Source: Candidatus Woesearchaeota archaeon
GTDB lineage: Archaea; Nanobdellota; Nanobdellia; Woesearchaeales; JAFGLG01
NCBI GenBank assembly: GCA_016928155.1
Contig: JAFGLG010000007.1
Coordinates: forward strand, 62,001 to 126,000
DNA: 64,000 nt
Direction of reading: 5' to 3'
A program made the translations under genes and the position numbers. The notes under the pieces are model-generated. The model had not been told where the DNA came from. It made no database searches and saw only the letters and a list, made by a program, of their open reading frames with translations. Below are positions 32,266-41,174 of this stretch, one piece after another. Each line of letters begins with the position of its first letter. Within the stretch, counting starts at the first letter, position 1.

Positions 32266-32979
32266 ATGGACGTTTCTCTCATGAGTAGGGTTAAGGATGC
32301 AGTATACCTAAGTATGGAGCACATACACGAAGAAGGATTCGAAGCACTGATACTATCAGGATTCAGCAGCACTGTGGCAACTGAGATGATGAGAAAAGCG
32401 TGGATGAATCTCTATCCAAACCAAGAGATGCCACCCGTGCATGTTATAGGCCACACTGGCAATGAATTACTTTATGCTCCCCTGTTCGAGAGAAGACTTG
32501 ATGCTGAAGAGGAAGAACCATTCTGGATGAATGCCCTCAATGCAAGGAAGAGTCCGCCTAAGAGAGAACTCACGCTTGAAAAGAGGATACCTAAAGTCGA
32601 GGGATATATGGATGAGATGCATCCAGAAATCATGGCACTGCGAGGCAGGAATGTCGCTTACGTCGACAAGTTCGCATCATCAGGATTCAAATATGAAGGA
32701 TTATCAAAAATATTCCCTGCAATAGGATTCCAAGAAATGAAATATGTCTTCTTTGTCTCGCTTGAGAGCACACCTCTTGGGGATGATGTGTCCACAACAA
32801 GAGATGATGAAGCGACAAAATACCTGCACGTACTTGTGCCCAGCCTCAAAGGATGGTCGAACAGGATATTTTCTGTTCCAGGGACAATGGAGCAAAGGAA
32901 AGCAAGGGTTGTTGCAGATGCATGGATAGAAGCAAAGAAGATGATCACTTACATCGGGATGCCTGTACAAGAACCTTAA
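32266..32979 (+). CDS. Hypothetical protein, PRTase-like features
   Basis: A 237-residue protein. The segment NVAYVDKFASSGFKYEGLSKIF resembles the PRPP loop region of type I phosphoribosyltransferases (VDD..xSG.T), and the N-terminal EALILSGFSSTVATEMMRKA fits the fold's first strand and helix, but acidic residues are changed. Function is uncertain. A TATA box (GATTTATAAATGG) about 30 bases upstream gives a leaderless start. Confidence 0.5.
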   Translation: MDVSLMSRVKDAVYLSMEHIHEEGFEALILSGFSSTVATEMMRKAWMNLYPNQEMPPVHVIGHTGNELLYAPLFERRLDAEEEEPFWMNALNARKSPPKRELTLEKRIPKVEGYMDEMHPEIMALRGRNVAYVDKFASSGFKYEGLSKIFPAIGFQEMKYVFFVSLESTPLGDDVSTTRDDEATKYLHVLVPSLKGWSNRIFSVPGTMEQRKARVVADAWIEAKKMITYIGMPVQEP

Positions 32980-33066
32980 AGAAAGATCGCATAATTCTTT
33001 AGGCATTAATGGATCTTGCGGCAATGGAAATCCTTGATCTCCTGATTGCATGTTCCCATGCTTGGC

Positions 33067-33159
33067 ATGGACCCTGCGGGAGTCGCACAGCTGCAAAGTC
33101 AGCTGGCACCTTATTCAAGTGGGACTTGCACTTTGTTTCAGTCCCACGGATTTCTTAAT
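33067..33159 (-). repeat. tRNA-associated hairpin unit, copy A
   Basis: 33067-33088 repeats exactly the 3' end of the adjacent tRNA-Ala gene (33160-33181). Then hairpin CAGCTG-CAAAGT-CAGCTG (33088-33105), GCACC, TTATTCAA and hairpin GTGGGACT/AGTCCCAC (33119-33147), and the full tRNA-Ala. The two hairpins and linker resemble copies B and C at the tRNA-Met locus. The layout looks like integration at a tRNA 3' end by a non-autonomous element. Confidence 0.7.
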
Positions 33160-33160
33160 A

Positions 33161-33255
33161 TGGACCCTGCGGGAGTCGCACCCGCGGCCTCTTCCGTTCT
33201 CTGCCGTCTTCAGACCGGCTGCGAGGGAAGCGCTCTACTACTGAGCTAAGGGCCC
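33161..33255 (-). tRNA. tRNA-Ala(CGC) with canonical intron
   Basis: Acceptor GGGCCCT pairs with AGGGTCC (33162-33168, one G-U), discriminator A. D arm GCTC/GAGC; anticodon arm CTTCC-CTCGCAC-GGAAG after removal of a 23-base intron (33197-33219) between positions 37 and 38; T arm GCGGG-TGCGACT-CCCGC. The anticodon CGC gives alanine. The intron junction shows bulges CAG and AAC around a short helix. The T loop has no intron here. Its 3' end is copied at 33067-33088. Confidence 0.88.
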
Positions 33256-33414
33256 TTCATTCCTCTGGCACATGACTCAATATGGTCTTTGATGAACTTA
33301 TATTTAAATGATATATACCCTAAATGCGATAGTTTTAAATAGTTTTTTCATATATCATCATATATCATCATATGAAATAAGAAATGAGCCAACTGAAATA
33401 TGGGGGTGAAAAAG

Positions 33415-33528
33415 ATGAACAAGAAAATGATGAGGCTTATTGAAGGGTTCGAAACTGACCCTGACACTGAGCAGGATGATGAGTTCATCGAAAGATTCTT
33501 CCCAGAAGATACCGGATACTGCAGCTGA
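33415..33528 (+). CDS. 37-residue acidic peptide
   Basis: MNKKMMRLIEGFETDPDTEQ and on through Asp/Glu-rich residues to GYCS. The strong ribosome site GGGGTGAAAAAG lies right before the ATG. It ends 53 bases before the next start, which has its own TATA box. Function unknown. Confidence 0.45.
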   Translation: MNKKMMRLIEGFETDPDTEQDDEFIERFFPEDTGYCS

Positions 33529-33580
33529 CCAGTCATTTTTTTCACTAAAACATATAAAAAGCAGATTTTCCCACCATTCC

Positions 33581-34036
33581 ATGGAATCATCCACATATGC
33601 CCAGATAGAAGCCCTGTCAGCAGCATATTTTCTCCAGAGAGGCGAAGAAGAGAGGATACCTTCACCCTGCATACTGCTCTCGGCTCTCTCTTATGTGGCA
33701 GACACAATGAGACCTGCCAGAGAACTCCAGGGCCAGGCCTATGATGGGATGCCCTTGGACGATTTCCTCAGCATCGCTGATGAGCTCGATGCTGCAAAAA
33801 GAGAATTCTCTGAAAATGTAGAACAGATCTTTAGGCAGACCGGGCTGACAAGATTCGAATTCTATGACATCCTGTGCTATGGAGCCAAGACAGGAAAAAT
33901 CTCAGAAGAGTTCAGATATGGTGGTCATCCGATCTCAAAAGAGCTCCTGATCTTCGAAGCCATGAGAGACCATCTTATATCATTTGGGGACAAGGAATTC
34001 AGGCCGAATCTCAGGATAGAAGAGATAGAAGAATAG
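33581..34036 (+). CDS. Hypothetical helical protein
   Basis: A 151-residue soluble helical protein from ATG 33581, placed about 27 bases after a TATA box (ACATATAAAAAG). No recognised motif; it contains LTRFEFYDILCYGAKTG. A longer frame extends upstream but overlaps the acidic peptide. Function unknown. Confidence 0.6.
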   Translation: MESSTYAQIEALSAAYFLQRGEEERIPSPCILLSALSYVADTMRPARELQGQAYDGMPLDDFLSIADELDAAKREFSENVEQIFRQTGLTRFEFYDILCYGAKTGKISEEFRYGGHPISKELLIFEAMRDHLISFGDKEFRPNLRIEEIEE

Positions 34037-34112
34037 TTTCTCCTTAAGACAATCCTTCCCTTGATGAAAATCTCCAAAAGGTTTATATATGCCTTCTTCA
34101 AGGACCCTTATC

Positions 34113-34298
34113 ATGAAATGCCAAAAATGCGGAAAAGAGAACAGGGAGCACGATAGCTTCTGCAGGAACTGCGGCGAGTCTACAGGAAGGGAAGCCTTCG
34201 AATGCGAATGCGGCGCAGATGTCGGGAAGGAAGACAACTACTGCGGGAAATGCGGCATGAAATTCGAAGGTGTCGAGGAAGCCGAGAGCGACGAATAG
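34113..34298 (+). CDS. Small protein with two zinc ribbons
   Basis: A 61-residue protein from ATG 34113 with CQKC...CRNC and CECG...CGKC, two zinc ribbons in tandem, and an acidic tail. The TATA box GGTTTATATATGCC at 34080-34093 supports the ATG. Likely a nucleic-acid or protein adaptor. It converges with the NnrD gene 2 bases away. Confidence 0.65.
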   Translation: MKCQKCGKENREHDSFCRNCGESTGREAFECECGADVGKEDNYCGKCGMKFEGVEEAESDE

Positions 34299-34300
34299 AA

Positions 34301-35170
34301 TCATCTTCTCTTTTTTATCTCTGCCACAGCCTCAGGTATGGAAAAGAACATATCAGAGGCAATCACGCTGTCCTGATATCTTCCAGCAGCTATCTCCCCA
34401 GCAAGACCATTCAGATAAACAGCTGCGCATGCTGCGTCAAAAGGAGAGAGCCCCTTTGCAAGGAACTGGGCGCAGATGCCGGCAAGGCAGTCGCCAAATC
34501 CCCCTTTTGTCATGAAAGGAGAACCAGTCTGGTTGACATAGATGTTCTTGGAGTCAGCGACGACATCATCCTTACCTTTGAGTATTATCGTGCCGCCAAT
34601 CCTCTTTGCAGCATCAGAGACCTTGCTCTTCCTGTCAGCAGTGTCGAACTTAGCATTCATTCCAGTCAAGGCCAGAAACTCATTGAGATGAGGGGTGATG
34701 ATGAACTTCTTGTCATGCAGAACCCTATGATTACGGCCGATGAACCTTATTGCGTCTGCGTCAATCACCATGGGCTTCCTGAGCCTATTGATGAGCTTCA
34801 GCACCATCTTCCTTGTCTCTGGATCCTGCGACAGGCCCGGGCCGATGAGCACAGAATCGCACTCATCTGCAATGCCAAGTATGAAATCAACATCATCTGA
34901 GTCAAGGAACCTCTTCTCCCTTGCATAAGCTATCAGGTCAGGAGAATAAGAGGCAGCAATATCGGCGGATCTCCTCGGGGTGACAAGCATGACAAGATCA
35001 GCACCAGCGCGATAAGCAGACATGCAGCTGAAGATAGGGCTTCCTGAAAACTGATAAGAGCCTGCGACAACAAGCACAACACCATTCTTCCTCTTATGGG
35101 TCCAAGGATCCCTCTTCCTGTAAATATCCTTGAGAATCTGCTCAACCCGCTTTTTGGTGTAGATCATCAT
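34301..35170 (-). CDS. nnrD: ADP/ATP-dependent NAD(P)H-hydrate dehydratase
   Basis: A 289-residue ribokinase-fold protein. VLVVAGSYQFSGSP near the N-terminus, LIGPGLSQD in the middle, and KGGFGDCLAG near residue 240 (usually KGGTGDVLAG) match the NnrD/CARKD family, which repairs hydrated NADH and NADPH. The epimerase domain often fused to it is absent. The catalytic Asp in GFGD is kept. Confidence 0.85.
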   Translation of the reverse strand: MMIYTKKRVEQILKDIYRKRDPWTHKRKNGVVLVVAGSYQFSGSPIFSCMSAYRAGADLVMLVTPRRSADIAASYSPDLIAYAREKRFLDSDDVDFILGIADECDSVLIGPGLSQDPETRKMVLKLINRLRKPMVIDADAIRFIGRNHRVLHDKKFIITPHLNEFLALTGMNAKFDTADRKSKVSDAAKRIGGTIILKGKDDVVADSKNIYVNQTGSPFMTKGGFGDCLAGICAQFLAKGLSPFDAACAAVYLNGLAGEIAAGRYQDSVIASDMFFSIPEAVAEIKKRR

Positions 35171-35219
35171 ATCAAATCAGGGCAATATATTTAAATAGTT
35201 AATGGGTTTAGGAAGAGGC

Positions 35220-35396
35220 ATGGGGGCAAGTCTGATAAAGAAGATGATCGGGATAGCTGCAATAACAGCACTGATGGCAAATATGGTGCTGTTTGCTGTG
35301 CTGAAATACAGCAATCTCAGATTCTGGCTGATACTTATCATAATAGCAGGCACCAGCCTCGGACTTCTCAAGCTCATAAAGCTTTATGAAAAATGA
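35220..35396 (+). CDS. Two-helix membrane protein
   Basis: A 58-residue protein from ATG 35220 (preceded by AGGAAGAGG; an in-frame ATG lies at 35202). Two hydrophobic segments at about 7-26 and 33-50. Its stop overlaps the start of the nth gene (ATGA). Function unknown. Confidence 0.55.
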   Translation: MGASLIKKMIGIAAITALMANMVLFAVLKYSNLRFWLILIIIAGTSLGLLKLIKLYEK

Positions 35397-36070
35397 GCTG
35401 CCAAAGAACAATGAGAGAGACCAAAGAACAGAAAAAGAAGAGGATAGCGAAGATTATAATTCTCCTCAGCAAAAATCATGGGAACACGATGCTAGCCAGG
35501 CTTTCCCATATGGGTGCATATAAATCCCTCATCAGCACAATACTCAGCGCAAGGGCAAGAGATGAAACAACAGAAGTTCTCGCAAAAGAGCTGTTCAGGA
35601 AATACAGGACAATGAAATCTCTGGCAGATGCGCCGCTCCCTCAACTGGAAAAGGATATCAAGAAGAGCGGATTCTACAAGCAGAAAGCCAGACGGATCAA
35701 AGAAGTTTCTCAGATAATCCTGACAAAGCACAGAGGAAAAGTTCCAGAGACAATGGAAGAGCTGACTGCGCTTCCCGGAGTGGGCAGGAAGACAGCAGGG
35801 TGCGTGCTCGTGTATGCGTTCGGCAAACAGGCGATACCTGTCGACACACATGTGCATAGGATATCAAACAGGCTGGGTCTTGTCGAGACAAAGGCTCCTG
35901 AGAAGACAGAGCAGGAGCTCATGAAGCTCGTGCCTAAGAACAGATGGCACCTGGTGAATGACCTCCTGGTCAATCATGGAAAGACAATATGCAATCCAAT
36001 CACGCCTTCATGCTCAAGATGCGAGATATCAAAACTATGCCCAAGAAAGAAAGTTACGAGGTGGAAATGA
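35393..36070 (+). CDS. nth: Endonuclease III
   Basis: A 225-residue DNA glycosylase/AP lyase for oxidised pyrimidines. It has the helix-hairpin-helix LPGVGRKTAG with catalytic Lys, the catalytic Asp in VDTHVHRI, and the C-terminal 4Fe-4S loop C-x6-C-x2-C-x5-C (CNPITPSCSRCEISKLC). Lys/Arg-rich N-terminus. It starts in the stop of the preceding membrane protein gene, and the AlaX gene begins directly after its stop. Confidence 0.94.
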   Translation: MSCQRTMRETKEQKKKRIAKIIILLSKNHGNTMLARLSHMGAYKSLISTILSARARDETTEVLAKELFRKYRTMKSLADAPLPQLEKDIKKSGFYKQKARRIKEVSQIILTKHRGKVPETMEELTALPGVGRKTAGCVLVYAFGKQAIPVDTHVHRISNRLGLVETKAPEKTEQELMKLVPKNRWHLVNDLLVNHGKTICNPITPSCSRCEISKLCPRKKVTRWK

Positions 36071-36778
36071 ATGGCCAAAGCCCTCTATATGGATGATTCA
36101 TACATGAAGGAATTCGATGCAAAGGTCACTGATGCAGACGGGAAGAACATCGAGCTTGACCAGACAGCGTTCTATCCTGAATCTGGAGGCCAGCCGGCTG
36201 ACCACGGAAAACTGGTCAAGGAGGGCGTCGAGTACATGGTATTGCACACAAAGAAGGACAAAGGAAGGATTGTCCATGAAGTGGACAGGGAAGGGCTTTC
36301 TGTCGGCGATGAAGTGCATGGGGTGATTGACTGGGAAAGGAGATACAGGCTGATGAGGAGCCATACAGCAGCACATGTCGTCTCAGGGATGTTCTCCAAG
36401 ACAACAGAGGCCAAGATTACAGGCAACCAGCTGGGGCTCGACAAGATCAGGATAGACTTCAATCTCGAGAACTTCGACAGGGAAGTGATAGAATCCCTGA
36501 TCACAAGATCAAATGAGCTGATACACAAGAACCTTGATATCAAAGCATATGGGATGCCCCGTGAAGAGGTCGAGAAGAATCCAGACATGGTCAAACTGGC
36601 TGCAGGACTGCCGCCGGGGATCAAGGTGCTGCGCATCGTCGAGATAGATGGATTCGACAGCCAGCCAGATGGCGGAACGCATGTCAGGAACACATCAGAA
36701 GTGGGCGAGCTCGAGATACTGAAGATGGAGAACAAAGGAGCGAGCAACAGAAGGGTTTATATCAGGCTGAAGGAGTAG
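36071..36778 (+). CDS. alaX: AlaX-type alanyl-tRNA editing protein
   Basis: A 235-residue free-standing editing domain that removes Ser or Gly from mischarged tRNA-Ala. An N-terminal beta domain (QTAFYPESGGQPAD) matches AlaX-M. The zinc site has HTAAH and GGTHVRNTSEVG; the usual Cys before GGTH is Asp here (PDGGTH). ATG directly follows the nth stop, so both are co-transcribed. Confidence 0.9.
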   Translation: MAKALYMDDSYMKEFDAKVTDADGKNIELDQTAFYPESGGQPADHGKLVKEGVEYMVLHTKKDKGRIVHEVDREGLSVGDEVHGVIDWERRYRLMRSHTAAHVVSGMFSKTTEAKITGNQLGLDKIRIDFNLENFDREVIESLITRSNELIHKNLDIKAYGMPREEVEKNPDMVKLAAGLPPGIKVLRIVEIDGFDSQPDGGTHVRNTSEVGELEILKMENKGASNRRVYIRLKE

Positions 36779-36850
36779 AATTGAGTGGCACTGGTCACTA
36801 GACAGTTGCGAGGAATTCTTTTAAACTGGCTGTGAAGATTTCATTATCAC

Positions 36851-37615
36851 ATGATAAGGAACTCATTTGTATTTCTGGACAAGATTGGCCTGACAAAGGA
36901 AAAACTCATATGGCAGAGCGGGGTCAGGCACTGGGACGATTTCCTGAGGGCGGGAAGCGTATCAGGGATAGGCAAAGCAAGGAAATTCTATTACAATATG
37001 CAGGTCAGGAATGCAGAGAAAGAGCTTGAAAAGGATAACTCATGCTTCTTTGCAGACAGGATGCCCAAATCAGAGATGTGGAGATTATATGAAACTTTCA
37101 AGGATGATGCGCTCTTCCTGGATATAGAGACCACAGAACATTATGGAGACATCACAGTGATAGGGATGTATGACGGAAAGGAAAGCAATTTCATGGTGCG
37201 CGGATTCAATCTTGACAAAGATAAATTCTATGCCTATCTAGAGCAGTTCAAGCTGATAATAACATATAACGGACTGAGCTTTGACCAGCCAGTCATCGAG
37301 AGATATTTCGGCAAGAAATTCACAAAGATACCTCATCTTGACCTGCGGCACGCATGTGCAAGGATAGGATTGGTCGGCGGACTGAAGACAGTTGAAAGAA
37401 CCCTTGGTATAGATAGAGATGAGGAAGTTGCAAATGTGATGGGAAGCGATGCAATATATCTCTGGAGCATGTGGAAGGCAACAGGAAAAAGAGAATACCT
37501 GGACAGGCTGATCAGATACAATGAATATGACATCGTGAACCTCAAGCCAATAGCAGAGCATGTCTGCTCTGAATTGAGCCAAACACTAAATGCCCTAAGC
37601 CCACAACATTTATAA
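36851..37615 (+). CDS. RNase H-fold (YprB-like) exonuclease
   Basis: A 254-residue protein. After a short helix-hairpin-helix-like head (GVRHWDDFLRAGSVSGIG), the nuclease domain has LFLDIETT, TYNGLSFDQPVIE, HLDLRHA and YNEYDIVNL, the DEDDh/y-like acidic set of the YprB RNase_H_2 family. It probably trims DNA or RNA 3' ends. TATA-like TTTTAAACTGG lies about 30 bases upstream. Confidence 0.85.
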   Translation: MIRNSFVFLDKIGLTKEKLIWQSGVRHWDDFLRAGSVSGIGKARKFYYNMQVRNAEKELEKDNSCFFADRMPKSEMWRLYETFKDDALFLDIETTEHYGDITVIGMYDGKESNFMVRGFNLDKDKFYAYLEQFKLIITYNGLSFDQPVIERYFGKKFTKIPHLDLRHACARIGLVGGLKTVERTLGIDRDEEVANVMGSDAIYLWSMWKATGKREYLDRLIRYNEYDIVNLKPIAEHVCSELSQTLNALSPQHL

Positions 37616-37659
37616 AGAGGCCGGGTTGCCACTGCGGAAAAGACGTTCAAGGTGATCAT

Positions 37660-38409
37660 ATGCAACCATATCAAAAAACCATAGAAAAATTCTATCCACA
37701 AGCATCACCAATGGAAGACTCCCTGGGGGAGATGCAGACAATGCTGTCAGACATGGGATTCAGATCCGGGCAGACCCAGATCATCACATCCCTCTGCAGA
37801 GATGATATACTAAACCCATTCCATCAATATGTTGAAAGCCTCTGGAAAGATACAGACGGATCTTTCAGGCTAGGCGGTCTTGTGGGCTTTCCAACAGGGG
37901 GCGCGACAGGCATGGGTGCAGCGATGCATCATGCGCCTAACACAAAAGGCCCTGAAAGATATCTCATTTTTGCCGGAGCCCATGTCTCTATAGGACAGAA
38001 TGGAGTCTTTGGAGACCTGACAAGAAATTATAGAGCGGGGAATACAGGTGCATGCGGGGCAGCACTGAAATTCCTTGGCAGATTAGAAAGCGATCCAGAA
38101 TACAAACCAACACCCAACAGGGCAGACAGGGAGCAATATTATGCAGAGACAACTCTCCTGAAGAATGCGGCTTCAATATTGGGCCATGAATCCAGGAGCG
38201 ATAGGGTGCATGCGCTTACCCAGCATTCAGCCAAGCATATTGATAGTGATCTTGACGAGACACTTGCAGCTACTGGGATCACGAAGAATGGAACACCATT
38301 TGCACTTATACTGGCAGATTTCCTGCACACACCAGAAGGATTGTTCCTACAGCTCAATAAGGATAGGAGTGTCATCCAGAATGAGAACGGAGTATACAGC
38401 TTCAACTAA
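37660..38409 (+). CDS. LCIB-type carbonic anhydrase
   Basis: A 249-residue protein. LGGLVGFPTGGATGMGAAMHH, then LIFAGAHVSIGQNGVFG and GACGAALKFL, with an upstream SLCRDDI, match the LCIB/LCIC family of limiting-CO2-inducible proteins. Some of these are zinc carbonic anhydrases (called theta class) using two Cys and one His, all present here (Cys in SLCRDD, His in MHH, Cys in GACGAA). It would interconvert CO2 and bicarbonate. The ribosome site AAGGTGAT precedes the ATG. The match is from memory of the family motifs. Confidence 0.75.
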   Translation: MQPYQKTIEKFYPQASPMEDSLGEMQTMLSDMGFRSGQTQIITSLCRDDILNPFHQYVESLWKDTDGSFRLGGLVGFPTGGATGMGAAMHHAPNTKGPERYLIFAGAHVSIGQNGVFGDLTRNYRAGNTGACGAALKFLGRLESDPEYKPTPNRADREQYYAETTLLKNAASILGHESRSDRVHALTQHSAKHIDSDLDETLAATGITKNGTPFALILADFLHTPEGLFLQLNKDRSVIQNENGVYSFN

Positions 38410-38501
38410 TGCAGCAATCCAATAAATTTATATATCAATTTCTTTAATTTTTCAATTCGGGGTTTTTAAATCATAATTATCCAATAATCAGAGGTGCAAA
38501 A

Positions 38502-39737
38502 ATGGATGTATTTGAAAATGTGATGAAATTTCTCGAGAAGATCAGGAAGATAAAAGGCCTGACACCAGAAGAATTCAAGATATTATCAGAGCCCAGGAAA
38601 GTGTTCAGGTTCGACATCCCAGTGACCCTTGACAATGGGGAGAAGAAGACCTACCAAGGATACAGGGTGCAGTACAACAATGCAAGAGGCCCGACAAAAG
38701 GGGGCATAAGATATCATCCTGATGTGTCACTCGCAGAGGTCAAAGCCCTCGCATTCTGGATGACGCTGAAATGCGCAGTCGTCGACATACCATACGGCGG
38801 CGCAAAGGGAGGGGTCATAATAAACCCAAAAGTCCTCTCACAGCAGGAACTGGAAAAAGTCTCGCGCGGATTCATCCAGGCAATCCATGACGAAGTAGGG
38901 CCAGACAAGGACATACCAGCACCAGATGTGTATACAAACCCCCAGGTCATGGCGTGGATGCTCGACGAGTTCGAGAAGATAAAAGGAGGCCACTATCCAG
39001 CTTTCATAACAGGCAAGCCGCTTGAGCTCGGCGGAAGTGCAGGAAGGATGTTCTCAACATCCCAGGGAGGGGCCTACTGCGTCAGGGAGATGGCAAAAGT
39101 CTACAGACTGGAGCCCCACAAGACAAGGATAATAGTGCAGGGCTTCGGCAATGTTGGAAGCTTCATGGTGCAGATACTCGCAGACTGGGGATACACAGTA
39201 GTGGGGGTCAGCGATTCAAAGGGCGCCCTCTACAGAAAGGATGGCCTGGATATTGACGCTGTCACAAAGCACAAGCAGGAGAAAGGAAGCTTTGAAGGAT
39301 TCCCGGACGCACAATATATCACAAATGCAGACCTGCTCGAATCAGAATGCGACATACTGGTCCCGGCAGCGCTTGAAGGTGTCATAACCGCAGAGAACGC
39401 AGGCAAGATAAAGGCCAAGTATGTCATCGAGCTTGCAAACGGACCGACAACACCAGAAGCTGATGAGATACTTTTCAAAAAGGGAATATTCCTTGTGCCT
39501 GATGTGCTCGCGAATGCCGGTGGTGTGACTGTGAGTTATTTTGAGTGGGTGCAGAACAGGATGGGATATTACTGGGAAGAGGCAGAAGTGCTTGCAAAGC
39601 TAGACAGGATCATGATAAGGGCCTTCAAGGAAGTCTATGACACGTCCCAAGAATACAAGGTCGACATGAGAACAGGATCCTATATCGTAGCAATAGAAAG
39701 GGTGCTGAAAGCAGAGAAGCTCAGAGGGAATGTCTAA
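38502..39737 (+). CDS. gdhA: Glutamate dehydrogenase
   Basis: A 411-residue Glu/Leu/Phe/Val dehydrogenase. GGIRYHPDVS, LKCAVVDIPYGGAKGGV (catalytic Lys region) and the Rossmann motif VQGFGNVGSF are present. It interconverts glutamate and 2-oxoglutarate with NAD(P). Ribosome site AGAGGTG. TTTTTAAATC near 38463 may be the TATA box. It overlaps the convergent cysteine synthase by 4 bases. Confidence 0.95.
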   Translation: MDVFENVMKFLEKIRKIKGLTPEEFKILSEPRKVFRFDIPVTLDNGEKKTYQGYRVQYNNARGPTKGGIRYHPDVSLAEVKALAFWMTLKCAVVDIPYGGAKGGVIINPKVLSQQELEKVSRGFIQAIHDEVGPDKDIPAPDVYTNPQVMAWMLDEFEKIKGGHYPAFITGKPLELGGSAGRMFSTSQGGAYCVREMAKVYRLEPHKTRIIVQGFGNVGSFMVQILADWGYTVVGVSDSKGALYRKDGLDIDAVTKHKQEKGSFEGFPDAQYITNADLLESECDILVPAALEGVITAENAGKIKAKYVIELANGPTTPEADEILFKKGIFLVPDVLANAGGVTVSYFEWVQNRMGYYWEEAEVLAKLDRIMIRAFKEVYDTSQEYKVDMRTGSYIVAIERVLKAEKLRGNV

Positions 39738-40627
39738 GACCTGTATTTGAACAGGTTCATGCTGAGATATCTCTCACCCCTGTCCGGGAGGACTGTTGCG
39801 ACCTTCTTGTACATCTTAGCCAGCTTTAATGCGACCAACATGTTGGCGCCGGCGCTGATACCGACAAGGATGCCGTATTTCCTTGATAATTTCCTTGCCA
39901 TGTTCACAGCCTCTTCGCTGCCGACAGTAACACATCTGTCAACTTTCTTCATGTCAATAAGCTGAGGGATGAAACCATCACCTATCCCCTGGATCTTATG
40001 CTCTGCAACCCTGACTTCAGAGCCGCCGAACATGACAGCAGCCTCTTCAGGCTCAATAGCTATGACCTTAAGATTAGGATTAGCCTTCTTCATCACTTCA
40101 GAGATGCCCATCAAGGTGCCTCCTGTCCCTACACCGGCGACAACAGCGTCAACAGGTCCGATCTCCTTAAGGATCTCCTCTCCTGTCTTCCTCTGGGCAG
40201 CGATATTTGCAGGATTATTGAACTGCCTTGCGAGGAAATGCTTCGGCTTCTTCCCCAGCTCTTCAGCTTTCGCAATCGCTTCCTTCAATGAGCCGCTCTT
40301 GCTGGTCTCAACAAGCTTAGCACCGAAGGCTCGCATCATCTGCTTTCGCTCCTCACTCATGTTCTCAGGCATGACCACAATCATCTTGTAGCCTTTTGCA
40401 GCAGCGACCATGGACAATGAGATACCAGTATTGCCGGAACTTGCTTCAACTATTGTATAACCTCTCTTGAGCCTGCCTTCCCTTTCTGCTGCCTCAACAA
40501 TCTCCTTTGCGACCCTATCCTTGATGCTGCCGCTCGGATTGAGCGATTCCATCTTTGCATAGACATTGCCTATCCTTATCAATGGAGTGTTGCCGATGGC
40601 ATCCAGAACAGAATAATCCTTTTTCAT
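39734..40627 (-). CDS. cysK: Cysteine synthase (O-acetylserine sulfhydrylase type)
   Basis: A 297-residue PLP enzyme with ESLNPSGSIKDRVA (PLP Lys), EASSGNTGISL and VGTGGTLMGISE (phosphate loop). The family makes cysteine from O-acetylserine or O-phosphoserine with sulfide; the donor is not certain. TATA box ATTTATATATAAATG about 25-30 bases upstream. cysM is an equal alternative name. Confidence 0.9.
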   Translation of the reverse strand: MKKDYSVLDAIGNTPLIRIGNVYAKMESLNPSGSIKDRVAKEIVEAAEREGRLKRGYTIVEASSGNTGISLSMVAAAKGYKMIVVMPENMSEERKQMMRAFGAKLVETSKSGSLKEAIAKAEELGKKPKHFLARQFNNPANIAAQRKTGEEILKEIGPVDAVVAGVGTGGTLMGISEVMKKANPNLKVIAIEPEEAAVMFGGSEVRVAEHKIQGIGDGFIPQLIDMKKVDRCVTVGSEEAVNMARKLSRKYGILVGISAGANMLVALKLAKMYKKVATVLPDRGERYLSMNLFKYRS

Positions 40628-40694
40628 GGATCAGTGAGGAAAGGGCATTTATATATAAATTTGGCGCAAATCAATGGGAACATTTATATAATCT

Positions 40695-40711
40695 GTTGAC
40701 TTTACATCAAC
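40695..40711. promoter_or_regulatory. Palindromic operator of the winged-helix regulator
   Basis: GTTGACTTTACATCAAC starts 4 bases after the TATA box TTTATATAA (40683-40691). It has the same length and arms as the palindrome at the heat-shock promoter (17016-17032). This suggests that the downstream regulator binds its own promoter and that of the chaperone operon. Confidence 0.65.
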
Positions 40712-40736
40712 CAAGGCCCTAGGTGGCTAAATTCGG

Positions 40737-41153
40737 GTGTTTGACATGGTCTTTTTGCATCAGAGAATAACAATCTACAGATTACGGAAACCTGCTACTC
40801 CTGGCATAAATGATGAGCTCCAATGGCTGGGCACATCGCTCGGGCTGTTCGGGCTCAGGGACAAGGATCGGTCGTGCTTCCGTCTTTTTATCACATTACT
40901 GAAAGCAGGAAAGAAGAACCAGAGCCTGACATCAGATGAGCTGGCAGATCAGCTCGATCTTTCCAGGGGCACTGTCGTGCATCATCTCAACAAGCTCATG
41001 GAAGCAGGTCTTGTCCTCCATGAGAGGAACAACTACATGCTCCGCGTCTCGAAAGTCAGCGACCTCGTCGACGAGATAAAGCAGGACATGGAAAGGACAC
41101 TGCAGGACATAAAGAAGGTTGCGGATGACATCGACAAGGGGCTGGATCTCTGA
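40737..41153 (+). CDS. Winged-helix regulator, candidate heat-shock repressor
   Basis: A 138-residue protein. The winged helix spans about residues 40-105 (LTSDELADQLDLSRGTVVHHLNKLMEAGLVLHERNNY), then a coiled-coil tail (DEIKQDMERTLQDIKKVADD) likely for dimerisation. The overall form resembles archaeal Phr/ArsR-like repressors. GTG 40737 follows AGGTGG by a suitable gap; ATG 40746 is an alternative. The operator in its promoter matches the heat-shock operon's. Confidence 0.75.
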   Translation: MFDMVFLHQRITIYRLRKPATPGINDELQWLGTSLGLFGLRDKDRSCFRLFITLLKAGKKNQSLTSDELADQLDLSRGTVVHHLNKLMEAGLVLHERNNYMLRVSKVSDLVDEIKQDMERTLQDIKKVADDIDKGLDL

Positions 41154-41174
41154 ATCACAGTCCGAGGCGATATT

